Shown: in pieces, positions 27,536-40,700 of the stretch
How positions within the stretch are numbered: the first letter of the stretch is position 1
Layout of the letters: every line of letters starts with the position of its first letter
NCBI RefSeq assembly: GCF_000002985.6
Contig: NC_003281.10
Coordinates: 9,362,001-9,426,000 of the forward strand
Length of the DNA stretch: 64,000 nt
Source of the DNA: Caenorhabditis elegans
Lineage: Eukaryota; Nematoda; Chromadorea; Rhabditida; Rhabditidae
Direction: 5' to 3'
The notes under the pieces: generated by a model
The model's input: the letters and a program-made list of their open reading frames with translations, nothing else
What the model was told of the DNA's origin: nothing
The model's database searches: none
Program-made: the position numbers and the translations under genes

Positions 27536-29408
27536 TTATCTTTTCTTCTTTTTTTTTCTTTTATGAACTTTTTTCGGTTTTCTTCTGGTATCTGTTACAC
27601 TCTCCGAAAGTCGATCATTAATAAATCATTCGTCTGCAAACTTCAGAACAGTTTGGAGAGTCACGACCAAACTATCAATTTCGGGTGCCTGTCAGGGCTA
27701 AATAACATTTAATCTTGTTAAAATTTTTGAAAAGGCTTCGAATAGTACCTGAAAGTTGCAATTTACCGAAAAATTGTTTTAAAAACTATTAACGGCAAAC
27801 GGCAACTTTCAGGTGCCATTTGAGATTTTTCTCAAGCTTTTCAACAAAATTAAATATTATTTTCGGATGGAAATAACTTTTTATACATTTTAATTTGCCG
27901 CACAGATCCGGTGTATGTGTTCAAAATTTTAAATTGTATTTGGTCTTCATAGTTTCTACGTTTTTTCCAAAAAAAACTAAGTGGTTTTTACTTTACGATC
28001 AACTCACTCGGTTTGGTAGTAGCCCCTTCCATAATTATTGGCTCGTCGTCGAGAGCTTCTCACTATTTTTCGTATATCGACGAATCCGCTGGGAACCGAC
28101 TGACAGCCTGAAAACAAAAAATCAGAAAATTCAAGTGATAACAAAAATAATTGAAATATGTTCCTCGATCAAACATATAATGTGGTGAAGAAGATAAGAA
28201 ATGCGGCAACGTAAAGGAAGAGCCGCCCAAGCGGCAGGCCAACTCAAGAGCTCTCAGGACTAATTGAAATTCGTTGAAAATCGGATTTCACTACTTGGAC
28301 AACAAGAGGGTGAAACTCAGATGACGTTGTTTGAGATAACTGCTTCTCGCTAAAACAGAATAAGAAGAAAAAACAGAAGGCGCGGTGAGACACATGAGAA
28401 ACAGAGGGCGGTTATTTGGAGCACGGCTAGCGCGCAAAAGTGATGCAATGTGATGAAGCTGGTAGAAAAATGGAATAACAGAAAGGGAATTTTATAATTG
28501 GAAAAAATCACCATACTTTCGTGAAAATATTAAGAGATTTGTGTAAAGTGCCTGACCAGTTAATAATATTTACAATGTTGGGTAAAGAGCGTAGGCATAA
28601 TTCAAAGAGCACCGCCTCCAAATTACATGTTTTCAGTGGAATCACGCGTTTATATTTACCTAAAACAAATTTTCTTTTAAGCTGACCGATTACCACACTT
28701 CTTATACTCCGAAATTTCGTGTTTCTATTGATAAGACGGTCAGCGAAAATGACCAAATATGATGGGAAGAGCATTTTCCCATCAAGATTCTGATATTTTT
28801 TGAAAGAAAAGTATTTATAGAAGGAAAAGACTAACGCAATTGAATGAAAAAATAAAGAAAAGTGTGTCAGAGAAAAGAAAAGGTAACCCGATACGACAGT
28901 TTTAAGAATTGCAAACTTTACGCCCTCCAATGTCGGAGATTTGAGCGTTCAAAAAAATTGTTCACGTATTTCAAGTAATATCATATTTAGCCGCTCAAAA
29001 GTATTTTTAATAGGAGAAAAAACATAAATCATTTCGGGTCTAGGTTTCGCCTAAAAACTGAAGAATACGAAAGGATGCAGGAGAATGGCGCTCGTTCCCT
29101 CGGACGCTGGCAGTCTCCATCTCTCTGCGTCTCTTTACTTTCGATATCTTCCGGATTCCGAGGTCACTAACCATGAGCTTTTGAAATGACGTTGGGAGGG
29201 CACGTGGGGAAGTTCAGAGAGAATAACAAAGTTCTATAAAAGTATGACTTGACGGATATCGCTAATTGAAAAAAATTAGCTTTACTGACCATCAAATAAA
29301 ATAAAATTATAATAAAGAACAACCACTAAAATAATAATAACATTTACTTAAAGAAAGTAAAAAATAAATAAAGTTTGATTGTATTATTTGACAGAAAAAA
29401 TAATGGTC
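27536..29408. other. Intergenic region upstream of slc-17.2 and downstream of gpr-2
   Basis: It holds the slc-17.2 promoter region and the 3' end of gpr-2. The region from 29050 to 29220 is markedly less AT-rich, with a CACGTG E-box near 29200, and could be a distal promoter or 5' exon of slc-17.2. A 140-codon minus-strand frame at 28508-28930 has no signal peptide, known motif or splice support, and I do not call it a gene. Confidence 0.45.
27700..27870. repeat. Imperfect palindrome, MITE-like
   Basis: Left-arm blocks (ACATTTAATCTTGTTAAAA, then GTACCTGAAAGTTGC) are mirrored by right-arm blocks (GCAACTTTCAGGTGCC, then TCAACAAAATTAAATATT). It is about 170 bp, non-coding, and lies upstream of slc-17.2. 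Confidence 0.6.
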
Positions 29409-31141
29409 CTATTTGGACGTCATTGTCACATCATCGCTTCGAGTATCATCGCCCTGTATCGAATTTGTAGAATCCAATGACGATTTGCTTTTCTTCGACC
29501 TCTTCAGGATCCTATTCATTGTGTGACCATCGAACTTCATCGACTGCACTTTTGTCCAATTGGCACGGAGTCCAGGGAGAATTCTGTGGCTCTTTGTAGT
29601 CTTTTTCGATGCCGATGACACTGGACGAGCTGGAAAAATATAAATTTGCATACATTTACGCTTATTTGTAATATTTCTTACGCGGAATGAATCTGGCAGC
29701 AGACAGTTCAGTTCTCTGATCATCCATACGCGAGCTCATACTGAAAATGAGATCCATCATGTCTACGGGTTCCTCGTTCTCTTTCTTTTCGATCGCTACT
29801 GGTTTCTTCTGGTCTTCAATGATTCCGTTGACAATCATTTCCCAGGTTTCAACATTTGTTGCGTGCTCCAGTTTGACGACGAACTTATTAATCATGTCAT
29901 TCGAGGATGTCGGATCAGGAGACGAATCAATTGCGAGGCATGCATCTTGATCAGTTGCCGTTTCGCTTCTCTCTTGATTCATCGCCACGTCGATCTGCTC
30001 GTAGAACAGTTTGAAACTGCTTTGGTTGATGGTCAGAACACTCCCCAAGATGATAAAATAAGCAGCTTGGCGTCTTTTTCCAAGTGCAATGAGACACTTT
30101 GCGATTGTAAGCAACACATCTCCAATGTGTTCGTTCAATCCAAGCTTCCGAATCGATACAAGCGCTTCCAATCCGTAGAGATATGCTTCGTGGAATTCGC
30201 CATTTCTCAGCATCTCTTCGGATAGCTTCGACTTATATTTGACTACATCTCGCTCTTTTCCGAATTTCGTGGCGTAGAAGAGAGCACTTCTGTAAAAATA
30301 GAATTGACATTTTTATTAATCGTTAAAACTAAAAATTACCTGAGATCTCTGATAATAAAGAAAAGAAGATATGTCTCAGCATAGAGAGCCTTGTCGTAAT
30401 AGGCGATGTGAACTGCTTCAAACTGGTCTGTTTTGATGGCAAAATCGATGCATTCTTGATACTTGCGACGCGATTCCTCGTATTTTTCGTCGAGTGACAA
30501 GCATTTCGCCTCAATTAGCATAATTTTGGTCTCAGACACAGCTCCTTCCGTATTATTCTCGTTGAACAATTTCACGGCTGCAATCTGTTCAGCACATATT
30601 GACAAAAGCTTCTTCTTCTCATCTTGATTACTCTCGACGTCTCTTTCACATCCTTCGAGGCACACGGAAGCGAACAAAATTCGAGCTTGACCGATATACT
30701 TCTCTCCGTTCTTCTTATTGCTGGTGTAATCAATGAGATCCTCAGCAAACCGTCGAGCCTTGGAGAACTTTTCCATTTTGAGTGCCTGCTGGACGATGCG
30801 ACGTGTGGAATCACATGCTTCTGGGTAGTTGAAGATCAATCTGAAAAATTAAAGTTATAGAATGCCCAGCCCATTTCCGTTTAATTCACTTACTTGAACA
30901 TGTTCAACTCATGTTCGAAAAACTCCAAGGCCTTGGCGTCGTGGTTCAAATGCCTGCACACTCTTCCGTAATACATGTAGATTGTACCAAGCAGTTGAAA
31001 ATTGGAGGTTCCGAACTCCATTGTGTCCTCTAAGCGTCCTTTTCCATCCTCGTATTGTCCCAATTTCATGGCCGTCACCGCGCTTTTCAGCATTGCTTCG
31101 ATGACTTCATCCTTAGGGCCATCATAATAAGAGACGTCCAT
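29409..31141 (-). CDS. gpr-2: GoLoco/TPR spindle-positioning protein GPR-1/2
   Basis: Four coding exons on the minus strand: 31141-30894, 30840-30340, 30289-29682 and 29629-29409, giving 525 residues. The N-terminal two-thirds is helical TPR-like repeat (for example around residues 20-75 and 210-330) and is the LIN-5-binding side. A GoLoco motif, DLIFSMSSRMDDQR, ends at Arg442; it binds GDP-bound G-alpha. The C terminus is Lys/Ser-rich. The protein links cortical G-alpha (GOA-1/GPA-16) to LIN-5 and dynein to pull on asters in the early embryo. C. elegans has two almost identical paralogues, gpr-1 and gpr-2; the neighbours slc-17.2 and rgr-1 identify this as gpr-2 (C38C10.4). A splice acceptor at 31165 precedes the ATG, so the message is either trans-spliced or has a 5' intron. 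Confidence 0.95.
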
Positions 31142-31731
31142 TCGTTTTGCGAATGTGGAAACTTCTGAAATAAATCGAAAATTGCGAGCAAAAATAAAAA
31201 AATAGAGGAATTTTACGCAAACAGACAAAAATTTCACGCGGATCTGCACGAATACACGAAATATTTAAAACGGGGAAAGTTTCTTCAAATATCTCACGAG
31301 GTTTAATAGACTATTACACATTTTGTTTAAAATTTTACAATTTTTCAATAAAACAACCGCTGAAAAACAAATAAACTTGAACAATGACTCGAGAATCTCT
31401 GTGGGGAAGTGAAACTTGGCGGTTAACGCGTTGTTTTTTCGCGCGCTCTCAACTTCTAATTTAGCGCCGCTTTCTGATATGTCGTCAAATGTGTTGCCGA
31501 TGTACGCAAGTACACCATCACGCGCATTTGCACACTCAGTGGAGTTTGCAAACAAATTTTCAAAAATAAATTAAATACTGTTTATTGTTTAATTTTATGC
31601 ATATTTGTACAATTTGAATGTTATAGTTTGATTAAAACTATTCGAAACATGTAAATAAACTTTAAATTTGTAAATGTGTCGCTTCCCAGACCGTATATTG
31701 TGTATTCTTCAAATAAATATGTATTTCGCAG
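31142..31731. promoter_or_regulatory. Bidirectional promoter of gpr-2 and rgr-1 with E2F-like sites
   Basis: The two genes diverge from this interval. It contains TTGGCGG (31416-31422), TTTCGCGC (31437-31444, a perfect match to the E2F consensus TTTSGCGC) and TTTAGCGCCGC near 31460-31470, all inside a GC-richer block from 31410 to 31530. E2F/DP (EFL-1/DPL-1) control fits the germline and early-embryo use of gpr-2. The sites are seen; their function is inferred. The rgr-1 first exon probably also lies here. Confidence 0.55.
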
Positions 31732-34700
31732 AAACTGTCTTCCCAACTCCGAGCCGCACTGGCGGATAATTCGCCGGCTGCTCCAATATCACCGGCTCCA
31801 TCTGGCTCGGCCTTGTCACTCGATGAGTCGTCTGGAATTTCAGACCGCGATGTACATTCTTCTCAGGAACAAACGGCACATCTCTCCGAAGTCGATGTAA
31901 AATCGATTCATTCATCGGATAGCGAAGATGGTATGCTGCAGTAGAACAAGGAAGATATTTATTTTCTATAATTTCCAGAACCAGCGCAAAATCCCTTACC
32001 AGAAGTTCCTGCAAATTGTGGCCCTCCGACGATACCTCTAAATGTTCTATTAGACTTTGCAATTCAACATGTTTACCACGAGATCACAGTTCTTGCGGAA
32101 TTGATGCAGCGGAAGACAAATGATCAAGGAGAGCAGGAGCGGAAAATGTCTCTTGTACATTTTGCACACGCTACTCGCAGTCAATTTTTGAAACTTGTAG
32201 CATTAGTAAAATGGATACGGATTTCGAAGCGAATGGATGTTTGTTATGTAAGCTTAATTCGCTCGATTTCGATCGAAAAAAAAACATTAATTTTCCAGTC
32301 TATCGACTACCTTCTCGATCTCCAATCACAATATTTCATCGACACGGCCGATCGATTAGTCGCAATGACTAGGGGAGATCTCGAATTAGCTCGTCTTCCA
32401 GAATACCATATTGCGCCAGCTATTGATGTTCTTGTATTAGGAACGTATAATCGAATGCCATCGAAAATCAAAGAAGCTTTCATTCCTCCAGCAAAGATCA
32501 CACCGAGAGAACAGAAACTCGTCACTTCCCGATTAAATCAGCTCATTGAAAGTCGGCTTTCTCGACTTTCAAGCGGAATCCCACCAAATATAAAAGAAAT
32601 TCACATCAACAATGGACTTGCAACTTTACTGGTTCCTGGAGAGTTTGAAATCAAGATTACATTGCTCGGTGAAACAGAAATGACAAAGTGGACTCTATTG
32701 AATATCAAAATTCTCGTGGAAGACTACGAACTTGGAATGGGACTTCCTCTTGTACATCCATTACAGCTTAATCAGCTTCATGGAGTACTGCAATCTCGGA
32801 TGAATGTTTCCTTAAATCCTATTAAAGAAGCTTTCTCCTTTTTGCACAGTTTCTGTGTTTCACTACAATTGGATGTTTTGTTTTGTCAAACTTCAAGATT
32901 GGCAGCTGGAAGGTTACGTGATAACATTACAATCGAAAAGTATGACCCAAAAGAACGAGTTTTGGTAGTTGGATACTGGGTTAAAAGATCGAAGAGTCGA
33001 AGATTAACTGTAGGACAAGTCAAATGTGATGCACAATACAGAGTTCAGATCTATGAAGATCCAAATGACAAGCTAGGTGGACTTAAAGTTCGTCATTTCC
33101 CTCATGCTCCTCAGCTCGGACGACTTGATTCTGGAGCTGGAATGTTGTCAATTGATCGACTATTATCAGAAACATATGTGGTCAGATGTAAGGAACGATT
33201 GATGCGGTTGAGAAGAATCCTTGAAGCTGCTGAACCAAGATTAGAAGTGAAGATGACTGGAATCTCTGCACCGTCACTTTCTCTTGCTCTCCTACCGGAT
33301 ACCTCTTCAAAGGATGAAATGATGACGGTATCTGTGAATTCATTCTGTGGAAAAGTGCTCTGCAACGTTCACATTCTCAGTGAGTTGTGTCGTTTCAAAT
33401 TCCAGCATATTAATTTTAAAAAAATACTCTATTTTTTACCAAAATTATAAAAGAAATAAACTTATTCATATTTCAGGTGCTGAACACGAAGATGTCCTGG
33501 CTTTTGGAAAAGCTCTCTACAGTAGTCAATGTTCAGCGCACACAATTCAAATGTATCTTAGAAAACTTCGTGTCGCCCTCGTGATAGAACGATATCGACG
33601 ATCAGTGAAAGCTCTTCCAGTTCGTGAAGTTCAAGAAGCTGAGCTTCTTCCATTTGCAAAGGAATGTCTTGGTGATGCTCCTGCCCAACGAATTATTCTT
33701 CAGTTCCTTCGATCTGAAGACTATTATCTGCTTGTCACATTCTCTCCCGATGAAAAAGCAGTTGTTAAGACTCACATTCAACTTTTGGAAGTTGTTGGAG
33801 ACCGAGCTCAGTTCATTCAGTTGGAGGATGATGAGATGAATGGAATGCATGTAAAAGAAGCGATTAATCAAGGAACGATGCGTTTCTCGCCATCTCATAA
33901 AACATCACTTCAAGAAGAGTGTTCGAGAGAGCAGAGACTTGCATTTGCAGTGGCTACTGTAGAAGATCGGATCACGTACATGTATCTGGCGGCTGAATTA
34001 ATGAAAAAGGGAATTGGAGTTGATGTGAGAAAAGATTCAGCACACGTTCCAGGAGGGCTTGCTCTACATATCACGGAGTAAGTTTTTTTCTAGATTTCGA
34101 GCACTTATATTAAAAATTGAGCAGCAGCGTCAAGAAAAAATTCTAAGGTTCGAAATAGTCTCAAGTTCAGAAATATCACAAAAGACAAACGAAAAAATCG
34201 CTTCAGAAATTTTTCAATATTGACTGAATTCTCGGTTTGAATTTCATCCAAGTTTTGAGAGTTTGATTTTTTATTCTTTCACAATTTGTTTTTCTTTTTT
34301 CTTTTGTGGTTTTATTTTTCTGAATTTGACATTATTTTGAATTTTTGAAACAAAATCCCCAATCTCGCTAAATACTTCATCTTTAAACATTTTCCGCCAG
34401 TCTTAAAATGTAATACTGCCAGTATTCATGATTTGAAAACAAATTGAGAAAATTGAAAAAATTGACTTTTTCAGACAAATTTTATTTCGTCCGAAACAAT
34501 TTTTAAAAATCTTGTAATTTTCAGTGTGAAAAATGTTGTTCCATTCGAGGCAAGCGAATTCTTTGAATGTTGTATCAGATGCTGCCTTCGTCTCGATAAT
34601 CGAAATCGCTACACATTCCAATTCGAAATGTGCTTTGAAAATATTCCATTGGTTCGAGACGTACCGCATGGTCTCCCACATCGTCGGGATGGTGAACCGG

Positions 34701-37700
34701 TACGTCATTTCTTATTTAATTTTAACTTAAATTCTCAGAAAAGATTGCCGTGCCGCCCGAATTATGATCGGTGTCGTATTGTTGTCGTTCTTAGAATATT
34801 AGAACAGATGAGAATGCAGTTTTTTTTAAAAATATATTTATTCTACTTTTTCGGTTTTGGTATCTATCCTAGCTTTTAGAAAATAGAATTTCCTGTGATG
34901 ACACATTTAAATATTAGTTTTTGATTTCAGAAAGATCGCACCAGTAAGGTTAGTTTTATTGCTTCGGATTGTGCATGATATGTTGCTTTTGCATGCTTCT
35001 TGTCTAACCATTTATGTTTCCTCACTGAGAATATCGATTTCTTGATTTTTTTTGCAATAATTCCCGATTCTTGCAAAATTTTGAATCAAGTTTTCCGAAA
35101 TTTTCATTCGGAAACAGGAAAACATTTTAAAGAAAAAATTCAATTCAAGTGGTTTTTCCAAGAAAATTTCCCAGAAAATAGAATTTACGCTTTTTAATTT
35201 ATTAAAATTATACATATCTTAATACTCGATTTGGATAATTTACGTACTTTCGAGTTAATCTATTTTTTATACTAATTTTCAAGTTTTTTTCCCGCAAAAT
35301 TTTGGTTTCTTGACTATTTTTACGGATAATTTTTTTTTAATCTTTCAGGAAACTAACATGTTTTTAAAAAAATTTATTTAGTTTATTTTGATGAGAAAAA
35401 ACATATGAAAACATGTAATTTTCTACAAAAAAAATCAGAAAAATGAGCGAATTATCCTAACAACGAAATCTCGAAAAACCAAAATTATAGATTTAAAAAA
35501 AATCGAAAAATCGAAACTCTTGATTATTACTTCCGAAAACATTTGCATGAACCACTTATGCATACATATTTTTTTCTGCATGTGAAATTGCTCGGGAATA
35601 AATTTATTGGTTTTTGTCTTAAATGAATGAATTCTAGGTGAAAATGTTGAAGTTAAATAGCACCATTAAACTTTTTTTTTTATTTTATTAATTTTCGCAA
35701 ACAAATATAACTTATTCACACACTCATTCACTAAACTCACCTGCCTCAATATCATATACCAATCACAAAAATCACAGCATTTTACTGCCTTGCTTTTTTT
35801 TTGGAATAGAATTTCCAAATAAATTGTCGCTTGTCCTTCTCCATCACAACTTCTTTCAGGATGCCACGTGGCTGCAGGAGCTCAATCATATCAATCAATC
35901 TTCGCCAGAAAAGCTAGTTGAATTAATCATCCATAGATTGATGCGATATCTGTACATGTACAAAGTTGTCCATCAATTCTCGTTGGCATATGAAAAACAT
36001 TTCAAAAATTATTGTAATGTATGTTTTTTTTGAGAAGAATTTTTTTTTAAAGTTGCAATATTTTGTTTAAAAAAAAATTCTAATTAAGTGGAGATTTTTC
36101 TCAAAATCAAAACTGTTTTTTTCTATGTAGAAGTTTCTAGAATTTTTCAAAATTGTTTTAGGCTTTTCTAAATCATTTTTTTACTACAAACATATATTTA
36201 AATTCGAAAAAAAGTGGTTTCTTTCAGATTGAAGCGTATACATTCCATAAATTGGTGGTTTCTTATGGTGACAATAGAGATATGCTGATGATCCTTGCAT
36301 TTAATGTAAAGTCCCAAGCTCCTGGATCCTCTGAAGATTTCTTCTTCTTAAATTTTGGTCAATCAATGCCGCATCGTCAATTCAATTCGACAGAAATCGA
36401 TTGGCATCAGAAGCCACGTTGGAATCCACATTCAATGATGTCACAATTGATGAGAGATGATCTGAAAGAAACGAATGATCTTGTATTCACTATGCACTTT
36501 TTATGCGAAACAATTCGTCCACTCGTCGCTATCGGAAATTTCAGTCGAATTCGTTTTCAATCTCAGAAATCACTTTCACAGCTTATTGGACCAGATGTAC
36601 ATTTCCCATTCCGATTGAAATATCATTTATATGCTCTCGATCAGACGACTTTGCGGTTAATGCAAGGAAATGTAATTCTTGAAATTAAATTGCTCGAAGG
36701 CTGTAAAATTGCGGTGCGGGACGTTTCAAGATACCGTCCAAGATGTGCAGGCCTTTTCCAGTTGTTCTCGAATATTGATAGGTAACTATACACTAAATTC
36801 AGAGAATACGTATTGCGCAGCATTTTTGACGCGCTAAATACAATCACTACAGTAATCCTTTTAAAGAGTTACTGTAGTTTTCGTTACGAAATTGTTTTGC
36901 GTAATACACATTCTCAGAATTTAATGTTCCGAGTAGAAAAATTTTGATTCAAAAACTCCAAAAATGAGTAAGACAAACAATTTCGAATGTAGTAGATGTT
37001 TTTTAAAATGTTTTTCAATAACCGTCTGGTTGAAATCTTTTTTTTATTCTGAAAAATAAAATTTTCATTTTCAGTGAAACAACGGCAATCATGAATGACG
37101 AAATCGCAATTCCACAATCTGATAATCCACAAACTGCTGGACCAACAATGTGGACTCCAGAGCAATTTATGGATTCTTTAGATGAACGACCCGAAGAAAT
37201 TGATCCACGAATGGCTATTACATCGCAACCGATTCTTATGTCACATGATACAATCATCAAAGCGTGTGATTTCAAGGATACTGGTACGTTTTTTCGAAAT
37301 TTTTTTTGTTAAATTAAAAAAAAACAATTATTAATTTTTGCATTTTTTCAAAATGTGGCTATTTTCAGAAGGAAGAATAACGTGCCCACTGGATGAATAT
37401 CTATGCTCAATATCATACCTTCAAAGAGCTCTACTCACATTGGAACGAATGTCACCGAGAGCGACTTTGAATAAAAACTCATCAAGCAATCTTTCGTGCG
37501 GATTTGTAACGATTATTGATGCGAAACCGGACTTTATCAGATTCCGTGCCTCACAAATGAATGGAGATGGTGTTAATGCGACGAGTATGGTTCACTACAA
37601 AATATATCTTTGTCCAGTGGCAATGACGTTGAAGATTCGAATTGAATTTGGTATGGAATTATATTGGAAAAAAAAAAATATTTTCCAGATGCGATTTTTT

Positions 37701-40700
37701 GCCCTAAAATTACTGTATTTGGTCTCGAAGCGACTGAGTTTAGTTCGAATAAAATGAATGTGCGCCTCTTAAGGGTACTGTAGTTGTTTTTAGTAATCAA
37801 ATTTTTGGAAAAAGTGGAGGAATGCTACGGAAATTCTATGGAAATTCCGAGTTAGCGACTACAGTACTCCATAAAAGCGCACGCCTTCTGAATTTAAGAA
37901 TATTGGTTGCCCTGTTCGCAACCAGGTACCGTATTTTTGGAGCGAAAATTGTAAAGTTTCGCGTTTAGTTAATAATATTCATATTTTTCTAAATTAATTC
38001 CGGTACAGGAAAGGAAATAATAATTATTATGCATTAATCTTTAAAAACGAGAGTTTAGAATATTAATATCCCCACAAAAAGTGCGATATTTACTTATTCA
38101 ATATTAATATTTTCAGAAGAAGGAACGAACAGCGCAGCAACTGCGGATAACCTCAAAACATTGACTACATACTTTGAGAAGGTATCAATTAAAATCTGAA
38201 GATGTTCAAGTACTTTTTATTTAGGTTGTATTCCCTTGCGGCGACGAATATGCACTTCAATCGTACATCTGTTTGACCCGTTTGACATCATTCGAAGCCA
38301 CTCAAAGCATCGCAAATCTAATGAATGTTCAAATGGTAAGTTCTTACATAGGCCCCAGGGCTGAATCCGGAAAATTTCGAAAAAATAATTGTTCGCCATT
38401 TTTCTCCAAAAACATGAATTGAACAAAAAATGATAAAAACAAAAAATGTTTTTCGCTTAATTGTTCAACAAAAAAACGCAAATTAAATTTTAATTTCACA
38501 TCCCTGATAGCTCTGCTGTCATAAGTAGGATAACAAATTTCACGATTTATTCGAAAAAACAATAGAAAAGAGAGCGAGAATGTGAATTGAGTGTGACAAT
38601 AAATTAGTGGTGAGAATAGAAAAAAGAAAATGTAAATTCGAAGTTTAGTAATCAACTACCTCATTGCTTCGGATTTTTCTGAAAATTTATCATTATTTTG
38701 TGACGTTATCTTTGTATCTTACTTGAATAGTCCATAGAATTGGTTGCGTTTTCCCATCATTCTGAACGGCGAGAAGAACATTGAAGGAACGTCTCCAACT
38801 CCACGGATGTTCTGAAATTTTCCCGGAATGTTTTTGTAAAACTTTGAAGTACCTCCTCAAGTTCTTCTTTGATTCTATCAACAATTACATCAAGTTCCCC
38901 TACGGTCCTTTTTGAAACATACAGAGAATACGCGGCGCCAAACATCATTTGTTTAAATATTCGAAAAAAGAAAAGAAACTAACCCTTGGTGCATAAGCCG
39001 TGGAATATGCACAAAGTGCGATGGTGATGAGCAAAAGTGTGTAGACAATCCTTCTCGACGACATCATTTTCTGAAGGAAACCAGAAAATAAATTAAAATA
39101 ATAAAATATTCTCGAATTGACACAACAAGAGAAAACTAGTAGAAATCATGAAATAATAGGGGCGGGATTTTTCGGGAGGAGGGTGTTCACGGATGGATGC
39201 GAATTGAAGAAGAAGACGAATACTATACACCAATACCAAATAGAAATTCCTTTTTTCGCCGTAGACTACAAAATGAGTGGGTCCCTGTGACTTGAGAATT
39301 GAGCCGGAAATGCAAAATGCTTCCTTCAATAACAATGGCGCCGATTTTTTTTTTCGAAATTGTAAAATGACTAAAAAGCAGACTCGTGGATTTTAATATT
39401 AAAGTATCGTCCACATTTTTGGAATTGAAAAAAAACCACACAAATTAGTCTAATTAACTGGTAATATACCTGCATAGTTATACGAAAGTTTCTGAAAACT
39501 AAAAATTCGCGTAAAATTGTAGCAAAATTGGTTGGACTCAACTGACTCAAGTGAGTCAACTGAAAAAAACGTTTCTTTTCGGCGATTTTTTTTTCAAATT
39601 TAAATTTAGTTTAAACTTTTTGTACTATCATTTTAGAGATATTAACACTCAATATGGAATTCTCGTAATTTTTTGAAAGTCCACATTGTTTGGAAATTAA
39701 GCAATTTACCAAAATCTGAAACAATTTTGAGCTTATTCATAATATGATTCACAAAATTCCACAAAACCACTTGTTTTCGAATAATATAATTTTGATATTT
39801 TTCTTCTTCTTCGATGTGAAAATTTCGCGATATAAGTCACGTCACGAAATAATTAGAACCAGCTTTTTTGAGAATTATTTGGTCAAGACGAGAAGTTCTG
39901 CAGAATTTTGAGAAACCGAGAATCGAAAAAAAATATTTGAAAAAAAAAACGAAATCCAAACGTCACAAGGATGAAAATAAGAAATAATAAAACCCAATTA
40001 ACCGTGTATTGAACTTTCTTTTTGCAACTGAATATAAATCTGAGAGCCCGTGCAGATGTCACAAAATTCTCTATTCATCCGTAGAATATATAATAAATAT
40101 TGAAAATCTAGTCACACGATTGGAGGAGTGGTAGGTCTAAATCGGGAGGTCCTCCTGAAGACCTTACTATGACGTGTATTTTTTTTTCGAAAAAAAAAAG
40201 TGGATGATCATAAGACCAAGAGGGGGACAGCCAAGAATAAACGAAGTGTTTTGAGCAAAACGCTAAAAATATTTTAAGGACCCCCTCTGGGTTTTTAATT
40301 CTTGAAATTTTATAGAATATGTGAACATGGTGCACCAAAGAACTTATTGCAAAAAAAATTTTCATAATAAAAGAGCACCGCCAGTCAGAATTATAATTTG
40401 AGAAGCGCTAGATAAAAACAATGAACTTGTTTTTTTGGATTATCAGGAAAACAAAAGTGATGAATTCTTGTTTCACACTTTCAAGATCTCGGGAACAATG
40501 TGAGTCAACCAAGTCATGTGTGACGTGAATATCGGAAGCAGAATGCTACAAGAATGCAAAAGAAAGGTGTAGGAGTTAGTGTTCAAAGCACAAAATCTCG
40601 TCTTTCGGGGATGTGTGAATGAAATACGTCAGTCTGGATAGTGAAAGTGATTATTTGAGATTTTCGTACAAAAAATGTATTCTACTCAAAACGACCCTAA

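Noticed and set aside
28508..28930. 140-codon minus-strand open frame between slc-17.2 and gpr-2
   Set aside because: No recognisable domain, no splice or trans-splice site at the start, and the Phe/Lys/Ile-rich composition expected of chance frames in AT-rich DNA.
32101..33450. Single 449-codon frame as an independent gene
   Set aside because: It is MED14 coding sequence read straight through a 51-base in-frame intron and past a splice donor at its end.
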